Of a DNA stretch of 64,000 nt, positions 1 through 10,241 are shown piece by piece. Each line of letters begins with the position of its first letter. The stretch's first letter is position 1. The position numbers and the translations under genes were made by a program. The notes below the pieces were generated by a model. That model searched no databases, had not been told where the DNA came from, and saw nothing but the letters and a program-made list of their open reading frames with translations. The stretch is from Isoetes taiwanensis (taxonomy: Eukaryota > Streptophyta > Lycopodiopsida > Isoetales > Isoetaceae). The stretch spans positions 6,264,109-6,328,108 of the forward strand of contig JAJEKV010000004.1 in the NCBI GenBank assembly GCA_021234155.1, in the 5' to 3' direction.

Positions 1-948
1 AAGAAGAAGACCGCCGCTTAGCGCCTCCCCGCAAGAAGAAGAGAAGCAATCGGAAGGAGAAAGGAAAAGAAGAACCGCCCCGCCTATTGCCGAATCCATC
101 TGCCGCCGTAAGCTCGTCTCTCGCCATCGCCACCGCAAGCAAGAAATGGGAAGAAGAGAAGAGGAAGAAGGAAGTCCGCCATATCCTCCCCGCTTCACCG
201 CCGCCTAACTGGCATTTTTCACGCCGCCCCTTTTGCCTTTTTTTTTTCCTTTGTTTTGTCCTTCACCACGTTTTTATTTTGTCTTTCCTATCTATCCTTC
301 TTTGCTATTTGTTTTTTTTAACCACCCTTTTTTAGTTTTTTGACACATTTGCTTAAACACCTTTTACCACTTTTGCCATATTTGCCTTCTCTTACCCACT
401 TTTGTCCACGTTTATGGCCACATGCTATATTTTGTTTCTTGCCCTTAAATGGCCCCACGTTTATATCTTAACCTATTATTACCTTGCTTGCTTTGATTCT
501 TGATATAATTTGCACCTTCACACATTTTGTTTGGGCGTTACCATCTCTCTAAGATCATTGCCCCATTGCACTTAAGCCGTACCCCAAAGCTCTTATGCGA
601 AATTTTGACATCTCATTATTTCATTATTTTGACACAATATATTATCATCATTTTTTGGTGTTTGGAGTATACCCTAAAACCTCCAAAGTTTTATTATCAT
701 TCTATGGTGTTGGAGTACACCCTAAAACCTCCAAATATTATTATTATTCTATGGTGTTGGAGTACACCCTAAAACCTCCAAAGTTTTATTATCATTCTAT
801 GGTGTTGGAGTACACCCTAAAACCTCCAAATATTATTCTATGGTGTTGGAGAACACCCTAAAACCTCCAAATCATTGTACTCAAATGGAGAAAAAGAAGT
901 TGAAGCATTTGGGCCGAGGGGACCGGCCCATTTTTTGTTTGGGCGAGA
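1..948 (+). mobile_element. 3' internal part of an LTR retrotransposon (family B); 5' part lies outside the window
   Basis: This stretch ends directly at the start of the family-B LTR at 949. Its last 60 bases (GGGGACCGGCCC followed by a T-rich run and GGGCGAGA) parallel the end of the family-A internal region (GGGGACCAGCC, T-rich, GGGGAGA before the LTR at 1790), so I read it as internal sequence with a polypurine-like tract. Bases 1-330 are purine-rich then pyrimidine-rich and hold only an 82-codon open frame rich in Lys/Glu and hydrophobic residues that I do not recognise. No gag or pol motif is visible, so this is probably 3' untranslated sequence. Assignment to element B is inference from position. 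Confidence 0.5.
650..872. repeat. Tandem repeat, five units of about 41-48 bp
   Basis: The core GGAGTACACCCTAAAACCTC recurs with starts near 664, 712, 759, 807 and 848. The linkers alternate between GTTTTATTATCATTCTA and TATTATTATTATTCTA types. Each unit contains the self-complementary pairs GGTGT/ACACC and TTGGAG/CTCCAA and could fold into a small hairpin. It lies upstream of the family-B LTR. Confidence 0.85.
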
Positions 949-1519
949 TGTTGACCGGGATTTTGGCACCCGGTCAACATAAGAAAGGAGGGGGCGTGAA
1001 GGAGTATTTGTAACCTAAGGGCCTAGATTTATAAGGGCCTTTGGGATGTTTATTACAATTATTTTAAATGGCTAAGATAAAAAGGTGAAAATAGAAGGCT
1101 AAGATGAAGGGGCATAAATCAAAGGTTGAGATGAAGAGGTTGGAATGGAAGGCTAAGATGAAGGGGCAGAAATCAAAGGTTGAGATGAAGAGGTTGGAAT
1201 GGAAGGTGGAGATTATGAGGTGCTTAATATTTAAAATTTTTGAGGAACACGAAGTTCCCTCTCTCCCCTGATCCAAGATTCTTGAGAGGGTTCGTGAGAC
1301 CTCTCTTGATCATGGAATCGAGAGGCCCTCCATGTTTCGTGAGGCGTGGAGGGCTAATTGCATTGTATTTCTTCACTTATTCTTATCATTAGAAGATTAT
1401 TTTGGGCCCAAGATTTTTCTTTGAATCTCTCTCATTCTTTATCTTGAAGCATCAAATTTTATCTTGATTCTTGCCTCTTGAGGCCACTTGTTGGGGATTG
1501 TGGGGAAAATCCGTCAACA
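949..1519 (+). repeat. LTR of retrotransposon family B (571 bp)
   Basis: It begins TGTTGACCGG and ends CCGTCAACA, the TG...CA ends of an LTR. The first 35 bases hold a perfect 12-bp inverted repeat (ATGTTGACCGGG with CCCGGTCAACAT, counting the flanking A). The purine tract GGGCGAGA immediately before it fits a 3' LTR. The sequence after it (from 1520) is internal sequence of a family-A element, so B is inserted in A. The first five bases after the LTR are CATAT; the matching target duplication would be outside the window. Confidence 0.65.
1092..1206. repeat. 55-bp direct tandem duplication inside LTR B
   Basis: The unit starting GGCTAAGATGAAGGGGCA occurs at about 1096 and again at 1151 with nearly identical sequence, ending in a shared GTTGGAATGGAAGG. 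It lies inside the family-B LTR and causes the spurious 70-codon minus-strand frame there. Confidence 0.8.
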
Positions 1520-1789
1520 CATATACACACTCACTTTTATCTCTTCTCACTTATTATATTCCATTCACCATCATTCCATCACCATTTTGTCATTTTCACA
1601 TTCACTTTTGCCTTTTCTCATTTACCATACTCCATTCACATTATTCCATCATCACATTCATACTCATTTCATCAACATTTACATTTCACACTCTTATAGA
1701 CACCTTGGTACAAGTTGAAGACCCCTCTAGTTATTCATTTTTGACATTATATGGCTGAGGGGACCAGCCTTTTTCTTGTTTTGGGGAGA
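1520..1789 (+). mobile_element. 3' end of the internal region of a family-A gypsy, with polypurine tract
   Basis: The sequence is T/C-rich with many TTCAT/CATTC words. It ends in CTGAGGGGACCAGCC, then CTTGTTTTGGGGAGA directly before the LTR at 1790. The reverse complement of 8488-8560, the 3' internal end of the family-A array, is clearly related. TTTTGGGGAGA is the likely polypurine tract. The corresponding tract in the array reads TTTTGGCGAGA. Confidence 0.65.
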
Positions 1790-3702
1790 TGTTGCCCCCA
1801 AAGGGCAACATACTAATTGTGATCCATGCATTCAAAACTAGGTCAACTTATCTTGGAATACTAGGTCAAAGTTTGGAAGATTTTTGGCATTCAACATTGA
1901 TATGAAGGTCAAAGTGCTTAGTCAAGAATATGCTCTAGAAGATTCTGGTTTAAGAAGTTTGGAAGGCATTTTTTGAAGATTGGAAGTTCAAAGTTTGGAA
2001 GACTCCATGGTATTTGATTCCATTCCCTAGCCATTCTCACTCATTTTTATTCTTGCCACTTGAAATTTCCTAGCCTTCTTTTTCCCTATATTCATACTCC
2101 TTTTTTTCCACTCTATATGATCCCACCTCTATATCCATGTCTCATTCCCATTCCCTTTTATTTAACCATTGTGCCACTTCCCTACCTTATTTGTCAAAGT
2201 TTGCCTATCTCAAATCCTTGCCTAGCCATATTTTCCTTTTCTTTGCACACCCTCATGGGGCCCCATTGTTCTAGCTTTTCTCACGCCATAATTCCTCACC
2301 TTGGTGACCATCATTCATTTTCCTTCTTCTACCTTTGCACCTCATGGCATGTCCTTACTCAAGACCTAAAAGTGCCCTAGAATATTCTATGATTCCATCC
2401 CAAGTATGCAAAAGTTCCATGGTCTCAAAAAATTCCCAAGTATTCCTTGCTTTTTCTATGGAGACCTTTAGAACCATGCTTGGAAATTTCAAAATGCCAA
2501 AATACGGCATATTCTGAAGACATACTCCTAAAAATACGGAATCGTATCGCGCCATTTTCACGAAAAATACGCTCGAGAACCCTAAATCTGAGTTTTTGGC
2601 TCGAATCATGCCGGATTTGGTTCCATAGACCTCGCAACCTACCTATTCTTACCTTCCCGCCTGTTAAGAATTGAATGAACCCATAAACTAAGGCTAAGAA
2701 TGAGGAATCATTAAAAACTAAACTATATACAGGAGATTCGAGAGGAGTACTTTTCTGAAGGCCCGTAATTACAAATCTTCTTCCGTGATCATTCTTGAGC
2801 ATGACTAGAAGGATTTAGGAAGATTCTGAGTACTCCCCAATCAAATCCCAAGAGATTTGGTTGGAAATTACCTATTGAAATTATTTATTGACCTGAAGTT
2901 GATTTTGAAGTACTGAAGTATTATTATCCAACATTATTATGATTGATTTACCTCCATATCAATGAAATTTGATGCCTACTTGAAGAAATTATCTCTGATA
3001 TGATTCTTTACAATTCCTTTCTCATCCAAAATTCTCTACGTAAAAATTCCCATGTACTTTTGATTGCTTTTGGCCCATTTGCCATCAATCCTTGAGACAT
3101 CTGGAGCCCATATGTTTTGAAAAATCCAAAAAACTCCACTCACAACTCGAGTTAGAAATTTTTGCATTCTGTTTTGACTATTATTGACTGTATTTTGCCA
3201 AATCCAGCCACAAAAAATACTTCTGCCTATCCAAATGAAAATCTGACTACTTGCCTATATTCCTCATCATCATTACAAAGATATTTGCTTTGGGAATTCT
3301 CAAAAACTCGTTTGACAACTCCAAAATCCCAATCTCGATCACTGTTTTCATATTTGACTTCTATTGACCAAATTTTGATCAAGACTTTGGGCTCCTAATA
3401 ACTCACAAACTAAGTTTCACTTGGTCAGAGGCTTTACTATTGGTTACCTACAACTTTTTTGACCAAGTCTACAGTGATTGACTCAAAAAATCGATCTGCA
3501 TATCAATACCACAACTGTTTTGGCAAAGGTGTCAATTTTTGGAAATGGGAAAGGTATAAAACTTCAAATTTTGGAACTTGTCTTTGAAATTATCTTGCAT
3601 AGATTGATCACCTTAAGTGATCTGGAGGTTCTAACCCCAGTTTGAGTGAAAACTCAAGTTGGTTCCTTGTGGTTGACCTTTAAGCCAGGTTTAGGGTCAA
3701 CA
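1790..3702 (+). repeat. Family-A gypsy LTR, diverged copy (1913 bp)
   Basis: It starts TGTTGCCC and ends GGGTCAACA. Its reverse complement aligns along its length with the LTRs at 6600-8487 and 17899-19781. Shared blocks are the AAGAATATGCTCTAGAAGAT segment near 1925, the TAATTCTAACTCGAGTT-type central part, and the GACCTTTAAGCCAGGTTTAG end near 3677. It is clearly more diverged than those copies are from each other, so this insertion is older. Orientation is opposite to the array. The sequence after 3702 (CCGGT) would be one half of the target duplication. Confidence 0.8.
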
Positions 3703-4379
3703 CCGGTTCCCTCGGCCGCCATACTTCATGACTATTCATATTTCAAGTACAATAAGTTAGTCTTCTTTGGCACAAAGAAGAGCTAACTGGGGGTTTTACG
3801 AGTCCCACCAAACGTATTGCGCGAAAATGAGGGTTTTAACGGACCCTCCAAACCTATAAAAAATGATAATGATTTGAAGTTTTTAATGTGTACTCCAACA
3901 TCAAAATATAACTTGTAGTGTGCACATAAGCATAGGGCTATACTTTGTAACAACGCCATAATGGTATGTGCCATGAGAAAGATTTTAGAAAAATAATGGT
4001 AATTTTGGCCTTGGAATAGGGCTTACATGCAATGGGGTAATGGTCTTAGAGATGGATATGCCTAAATAAAATATGAATCATAACATATGGGCTAAGGATT
4101 TAAAAAAGCAAAGATGAATAGCGTATATACTACCAAGAAGACAACATCTTCAACAGTGACTTCTCTTTTCTTTTTCTTTTTTATTCTTCTTTCTTTAGCA
4201 ACTTCATGCAGCAGGTAACGAACAAAATAGAATAGAATAGATATTTTATCGTCCACGGAGACCAATTGGCCTATGGGACCCAAACAAAAAGAGAGCGCAA
4301 AGAAGCGTTATTGTCGATTAAAACCCATGTCCCGGCGCGGTTTTCGTAATAAGTATGCTGGCACGCTGTACAATTGTAT
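3703..4379. other. Non-coding stretch between a gypsy LTR and the LINE
   Basis: I see no gene here. A pyrimidine run at 4160-4200 could be the poly(A)-side of the minus-strand LINE seen from the plus strand, but no clean poly(T) or target duplication is visible. The LINE 3' untranslated sequence probably occupies part of 4090-4380. Confidence 0.4.
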
Positions 4380-4387
4380 AGGACAGT

Positions 4388-6599
4388 TCAATACTGTCCC
4401 GGAGGACACAACTGAGTCCGTGCATCCATAACCTCCTGGAGATATGATCCCAACAAACCCACTGATGTCGTATTCAATAACTCATGCAACGGCCGCCGTG
4501 CACTAGTAATCGAACATACCGCCTCGAATATAAGCAAACGCCGGGCGATCGAGGGCATGACATTCATCCTCAATGGCGCTCTGGTGGCAACACTGGTAAA
4601 GCCTTTCCTCCCGTGCTTCCCGAGCCCAATATCCTGTCTCAATGCCGAGATGATGTGCACACGTGCGAATGGAAGCTATAAGTCTGTGCTTCTTCATGGG
4701 CAAATGAGCGTACAAGTACTGGTGTGGGCCTCTCGCGAGCCTAGGATCGACTTGCTGCTGATAGTGTGCCAGCTTAACGTCGTCGCCGATCATCCGCATC
4801 CCGTGAGCTTGCGCGGCGAAAGTAGCATCTAGGTACAGCTTAAGTGCATTGCGATCTTTCTTTGTCCGTACCTGCACGCATCTGTTTGCCTGTACACCCC
4901 AACATGAGAACCACTGAGCTTGCTTATCCTTCCAGCAGGCTTTGAGGCATTGGGGACCCATCGCCATAGCCAAAGCAAGGTTGGGCAAACGTGTATCACC
5001 CATAGCGACCACCTTCTGGAAGTAAATGATATGGCGTTCCAATGCAGCCCGTTGAAGGGGTAGAAAACCTGTCTCCTGGAGTAGGATCTGGTATGGAACT
5101 GTGGACTTTACCCCAAGGGCTCGTGCCAAGAAGGCTTTCTGCACCTGCTCGAGGTCATTCCAGGTGTTGAGGGATATCACTGGACCCCACACTTCTGCCC
5201 CATACAAGAGGACCGGCTCGACCAAGGCCCTAAACAAGTGTGACTGGTGTTCCCAGGCATACAACTCTGCCGTGTGGCTGTTGTTGGTCATGGCATATAG
5301 TGCTTTCCAACCCGCCGTGACCCGCAACCTGATGCAGCATCCCAGTGGGTGGTAGCAGAGAACTCTATCCCCAAGTACTTGTAGGTCGGAGCCACCTCTA
5401 CATCTTGTCCCTGGTAAGCGAATGAGGGAAGCCTTGGCTGACGGGATGAAGAAACTAGCAGCACCCTAGTTTTGGCTAAGTTAACTCGCATGCCAGTGAA
5501 TCGGCAAAAAGTGTCAAGAGCATCCAATTAACATTGCATGTCCTCTGGAGTATAGGCCAGGAGGTTGACACCGTCAGCATATATGAGTTGCCGGATTGTG
5601 TGATGCATGAGATGGGCACCCGCACCTCCATGCTCAGAGAGCCAATCTTCCAGCTGGTCAATGTGTAGGCCAAAGAGTGAGGGGGAGAGGGGGCAACCCT
5701 GGCGCACTCCAATGCGATTGATTACCGGCTGTCCTGACGATGTGATACGGCCTGAGCATGCCTCATATAGCCTATATATTGCATTATGCAAGTCAAGGAG
5801 GTCCCCAGCTGCCGCAATCTGTCCAACTTGTCCCGGGGCACTGTGTCAAAAGCTTTTGCAAAATCCACGAAACAACAGTACAGGGTTTGTCGGTGATTCC
5901 TGCTATCCTCAATCAGTGTGCGCAGAGTGACGATATGATCAATGGTGGAATGCCTGGGCCGAAACCCTGCTTGTGTGAGAGCTCGCACATCTGCCTCCTC
6001 TGCCCATATTGTCATCCGCTGCTCAAGGATGCTAGCCAACAGTTTTGCAAAGAGAGAGCTGACCATAATAGTACGATAGTTGGCTGGGCATTGAGGATCC
6101 CCTGCCTTGTATATGGGCACAACTCTACTAGTGGTCCACTGCAGAGGGAAGCCTTCTTGCAATGCTTTATTGAATAATGCCGTGATGACAGGCACCAGTG
6201 GAGGCCCAGCCCATTTCAGAAGTTTTGCCTGCATGCCATCTAAATCTACTGCCTTCCCATTAGCCAGGCGTTGTAGGCCCATGATGACATCCCCCTCTGT
6301 GATGACCAAAGCCATGCCTATCTGTGGAGGGACTGGTGCCCGGCCCCCGATCGGGTCGTAAAGATGTTGCAAGTACTGTACCCATTGCTCCGAGGTGATG
6401 TTCCCTGTGGGCTGTACAGTCTTACTCAATACCCTTCTCCAGAATGTCTTGGGATGCCGATCCAGAAGGCCAAACATCTATTGCTGGTGTTCTGCGAGGT
6501 ATCTGGCTTTCTTGTTCTTGAGGAAGGAGCGGTATTGACTGATGGCCTGTGGGTGGGAGGTGGGATCAATGACTTGCTGGAGTTCGCATTTGAGCTCGC
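4388..6599 (-). pseudogene. LINE ORF2, reverse-transcriptase half (frame-broken)
   Basis: From 6599 downward the frame runs through a linker (ELKCELQQVIDPTSHPQAIS), meets a TAG near 6478, then reads a 251-residue stretch with typical LINE RT blocks: NYRTIMVSS, LTQAGFRPRHSTIDHIVTLR and CCFVDFAKAFDTVPR. A frameshift near 5790 leads to GVRQGCPLSPSLFGLHID and IYADGVNLLAY. The catalytic FADD box reads YADG, so the second aspartate is lost. Another stop near 5527 and a shift near 5300 follow. The last 274-codon frame (5327-4503) is the thumb and C-terminal region and ends with a Cys/His cluster (CCHQSAIEDECHALDRP), the usual C-terminal knuckle of plant LINEs. At least four lesions plus the YADG change make it inactive. 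Confidence 0.85.
6595..6599. repeat. Left copy of the 5-bp target-site duplication (CTCGC)
   Basis: CTCGC directly precedes the TG of the gypsy LTR at 6600. The identical CTCGC follows the last CA of the array at 19782-19786. Confidence 0.9.
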
Positions 6600-8487
6600 T
6601 GTTGACCCTAAACCTGGCTTAAAGGTCAACCACAAGGAACCAATTCAAGTTTTCACTCAAATTGGGGTTAGAACCTCCAGATCACTTGAGGTGATCAGTC
6701 TATGCAAGGAAATCCCAAAAACAAATTCAGAAAGTTCGAGTTCTATACTTTCCCCATTTCCAAAAAATAGTACCTTTGCCAAAACAAATGTGGTGTCGAG
6801 ATGCAGATCGATTTTTTAAGTCAGATGCAATAGACTTGGTCAAAAAAGTGGTAGTTAACCAACAGTAAAACCTCTGACCAAGTCAGAGACTTAATCTGTG
6901 AGTTATTCGAGCTCAAAGTGGGGTCAAATTTTGGTCAATAGAGGTCAAATGTAGAAAACAGTGATCAGAATTTGAGATTTGGAGTTGCAAATCATCTTTT
7001 TGAGAAATTTCAAAGTAGATAGGTTGCAATGATGCTAGGGAAGAGGGGCAATCAATCAAATCTTCATTTGGATATGTAGAAGTATTTTTTGTGGCTAGAC
7101 TTGGCAAAATACAGTCAAAACTGTCCAAACCCGAGAGCAATTTTTTTGGATTTGAGCTATACTTGGTATTTTTGAATGATTCCAACTCCTTTGGACTGCA
7201 CAAGCTCTAAGGATAGATGGCAAGTGGTCCAAAGGAATAGAGAAACACACTAGAATTTTCTGTAGAATATTTTGTAGCAAGAACTGTAGAATAATATATC
7301 AGAGATGGATTTGTCAACTTGGCAATCGATTTGAATTGATATGGAGGTAAATATATCATGATAACAGAATATAAGGATGCTTCATGGCTTTAAATCACAG
7401 GAAAATAATCTTCTCAAGTCAATAAATAATTTTTGAAGGTAATGTCAACCAGATCTTGTGGATCCAATTGAGGAGAGCTCAAGAACTTCAAGGATCGCCC
7501 GTGATCTTGCTCAAAGAATGATCAATGTAGGATCCGAATACTTCGGGCCTTCAAATTTTTCTCATCTTCGCTTCCCATGTATATAGATTTAGATTTTAAC
7601 GATTCCCATCTTAGAACTTAAATTTAGGCTTGATTGGATGCTTAGGAGCCGGAATACGTAAGTAGGTAGTTTTCGTGAGTCCAAGGCTTCCATTCCCAAG
7701 CGTGATTCGAAAGTTTTTTCCAATTTTAGGGTTCTTCACCGTATTTTTCCAGAATTTGCGCCGATACTGTGGGTCGTATTTTTGGGAGTATAAACCAGAA
7801 TATGTCAGATTTAGCCATTTAGAAATGTTAGGTCATGGTTTCAAAGGGTGCCTTATAAAATAATTAGATAGATAGATCAATTGAGGAGATGGCAACCCTA
7901 ATTTTTGAGGAATATGCTAGGCTTAGATACCATGCATTGGGATATTCCATGGGTAGCATGAATATTTAAGGCACAATGGTGGACAAAGCAAAGTGGTCAT
8001 AAAATTCCAAGCTAAAAATGGGCTAGGGGTATTTATGAAGGTGTGATAGGAGTGGGAAAAGGGATATGAAATAAGGAGGCAAAAAGAAGTAAGCAATCAA
8101 GGTGTGATTTGGCAAAAAAATGAACAAGGGAAAATATAAGCATAAGGGGAATATGACTAGGGAAATGGGGGTAAGAATGTGGATAAAAATGACTAGGAGG
8201 TGGAATCTAATGCCATGGGATCTTCCAAACTTTTAACTTCCAATCTTCAAAAATTGTCTTCCAAACTTCATAACCCAGAATCTTCTAGAGCATATTCTTG
8301 ACTGAGCACTTTGACCTTAAATAAAGTACCTCATGTGAGTTTTGAACCTTGAGCACATTGTTGTCTTGTAAAATGAACATCCTTTGACCTTCATATCAAT
8401 GTTGACTACCAAGTCCTCTTTTGACTTAGCCTTCCTAACTTCAACACATAAACCATTCAATTAGTATGTTGCCCTTTGGGGGCAACA
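6600..8487 (-). repeat. Family-A LTR, 3' LTR of the array (1888 bp)
   Basis: On the plus strand it runs from TGTTGACCC to GGGGGCAACA. It is near-identical to 17899-19781 over 6600-7487 and 7830-8487. Between about 7488 and 7830 it differs mostly at CAG/CTG triplets. Its 96-codon minus-strand frame (6913-7203) is repeated in each LTR copy and is not considered a gene. Confidence 0.9.
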
Positions 8488-9430
8488 TCTCGCCAAAACA
8501 AGAAAATGGCTGGTCCCCTCAGCCACAAGGGTCTTCAGCTTGGTACCAAGGTATCTAAGTGAGAATTATGGTAAAAAGAGAATGTAAAGCGCAAGTGCTG
8601 ATGGAATGGGGGTGAATATGGTGGTGTGAAAGAGTGAGTGAGTGAGAAGGAGGTGAGAATGAATGTAAACATGGTAAAGTAGTGATGGGAATGGAATGTA
8701 TGAGTGAGTGAGAAGTGCTGATGGAGTGCTGATGAGTGCAAGTGCTGATGAGTGCAAGTGCTGAGAAGTGCTGATGAGTGCAAGTGCTGATGGAATGGGG
8801 GTGAATATGGTGGTGTGAAAAAATGAGTGAGTGAGAAGGAGGTGAGAATGAATGTAAACATGGTAAAGTAGTGATGGGAATGGAATGTATGAGGTGATAT
8901 GGATATGTAAATGTTTGAATCTCGCCAAAACAAGAAAATGTGTGGCTTCTTGATCCTTAAAAATGCAACTCTGCTATGATGGTAAAGCTGAATTGCAGAG
9001 TGCCTTCTTTTGGGAATGAGAACAAGAGTAAGGAGTTTAAATGGATAGCAGGACCACTTATGGCAGATGAATAAAGATGGAGAAAGGGTGCACCTGTCAT
9101 GGAAACATACAAACAAGTTAAACTTGATTCTTGCACTCTGCTATGATGGTGAAGCTGAATTTGCAGAGTGCACATTTGGGGAGATAAAAATAAAAGAGCA
9201 TGGCTGAATGGAGGGCAAGACCACACTGAGACAGATGAATAAAGATGGATAAAGGGTGCTCCTGCAAATGACACTTGGCAGTTAATAAAAATCCTTGTCC
9301 TGAGACTGTTTGATAGCTCATCCTTCATACTGGCTAATCTGCAAACATAAACTTAATAAAGACATTAGTTCTAAATTTAAGACAAAGTGAAATCCAATCT
9401 ATCTAACATCTAGATTTAATTCTAACTTGT
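8488..9430 (-). repeat. 3' untranslated region of internal 1, with nested duplications
   Basis: There is no coding content. A block of about 105 bp (from GGAATGGGGGTGAATATGG to GGAATGTATGAG) occurs near 8602 and again near 8787, separated by short AGTGCTGATG repeats. The phrase CTCGCCAAAACAAGAAAATG next to the LTR at 8488 recurs near 8921. A second duplication of about 165 bp begins CTCTGCTATGATGGT at 8968 and 9136. These explain the long but meaningless minus-strand frames here. Confidence 0.75.
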
Positions 9431-9437
9431 TTAAATT

Positions 9438-10241
9438 CTAGAGCATAAAAAGGGACAAGCAAATGTGCTGATCCCAGTACCTCTTCAGATGAATAGTGTT
9501 GATGGGATTTGGGAGTGACAAACCTGAAGTTAATTCCTTTAGCCAATATGAATTAGTGCCTGCAGGTTCCAACACTTCATAGGGACCCTCCCAAAGATTC
9601 TTAAACTTACTGGCTGAATCCTCTCTTGATTTATTCCATTTCAGAACTAATTCTCCGGTCTTAAAAATCCCTTGTATTTTATGAGCAGCTTTGAAAGCAG
9701 CCAAATCCTTGGCTTTTTTAAGCAAATTAGCATTCTCAGCTTCCATCCTATATTCTTCTAAATGCAAAAGGGCATCCAGTCTTTCCTGCAAGGCATACTC
9801 AAAAGGCAAACACAACTTATGAGCTAACCTCAGAGATGGAAGCTCAAGCTCTACTGGAAGCACAGCTTCAATGCCATAAACCAAGTTAAAAGGGGTATGA
9901 GTGGTTGCTGCTTTGATGGTGACTCTATAAGCCCATAGGGCATCCACTAATTTAACATGCCAATCCTTTTGATTATCATCCACTTGATATGGCATGATAT
10001 TTAGGGGAGAACCCCCATCAAGTAACACATTAGAAAAGGTATACCCTCCTAAAGCAGCTAAACATGTGAATGCTCCAGGGTCTTCTTCATGCTGTGCTAG
10101 AATAAGGTCAGTGGCATCAGTAAAATTCACACAAGCATTTAATACCTCACTATTGGTTTGTTGAAGTACCCGTTTCCTGTAACTAGGTGCAATCTTTAAT
10201 AAAGTAAAGAGATCCACACTCACCTTGGAATTTTTAAGCAA
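9438..10241 (-). pseudogene. Protease fragment fused by deletion to integrase C-terminus (internal 1)
   Basis: This 267-codon frame begins with the end of the gag-protease linker and the protease core (VLLDGGSPLNIMPY). At NIMPYQ it jumps directly to the integrase sequence VDDNQKDWHVKLVDALWAYR, which lies behind the DDE core in internal 2. About 3.2 kb containing the rest of protease, extra RNase H, RT, fused RNase H and most of integrase is therefore missing. The integrase C-terminus is longer here than in internal 2 and ends with NLWEGPYEVLEPAGTNSYWL and NTIHLKRYW, a normal end without a chromodomain. Confidence 0.85.

Larger units (their letters stand above)
4380..6599 (-). mobile_element. 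3' half of an L1-like LINE, separated from its 5' half by a gypsy insertion
   Basis: This is the continuation of the LINE whose 5' half is at 19782-22366. The endonuclease-RT linker residues WFDDECRE at the right break join in frame with LKCELQQ at the left break when the gypsy and one copy of CTCGC are removed. It carries reverse transcriptase and the C-terminal Cys/His segment. Confidence 0.85.

Noticed and set aside
87-335. 82-codon plus-strand frame at the window start
   Set aside because: Low-complexity Lys/Glu then Phe/Leu composition in purine- and pyrimidine-rich DNA; probably chance.
2355-2802. Minus-strand frames of 84 and 125 codons in the older LTR
   Set aside because: They lie inside the diverged family-A LTR, antisense to its orientation, with no protein motif.
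6913-7203. 96-codon minus-strand open frame conserved in all three family-A LTRs (also 11958-12248 and 18212-18502)
   Set aside because: The conservation is explained by LTR identity. In the older LTR at 1790-3702 the related frame has diverged and changed length, with no sign of selection.
8535-9328. Long overlapping minus-strand frames of 67-193 codons
   Set aside because: They arise from tandem repeats in the gypsy 3' untranslated region; composition is repetitive and no motif is present.
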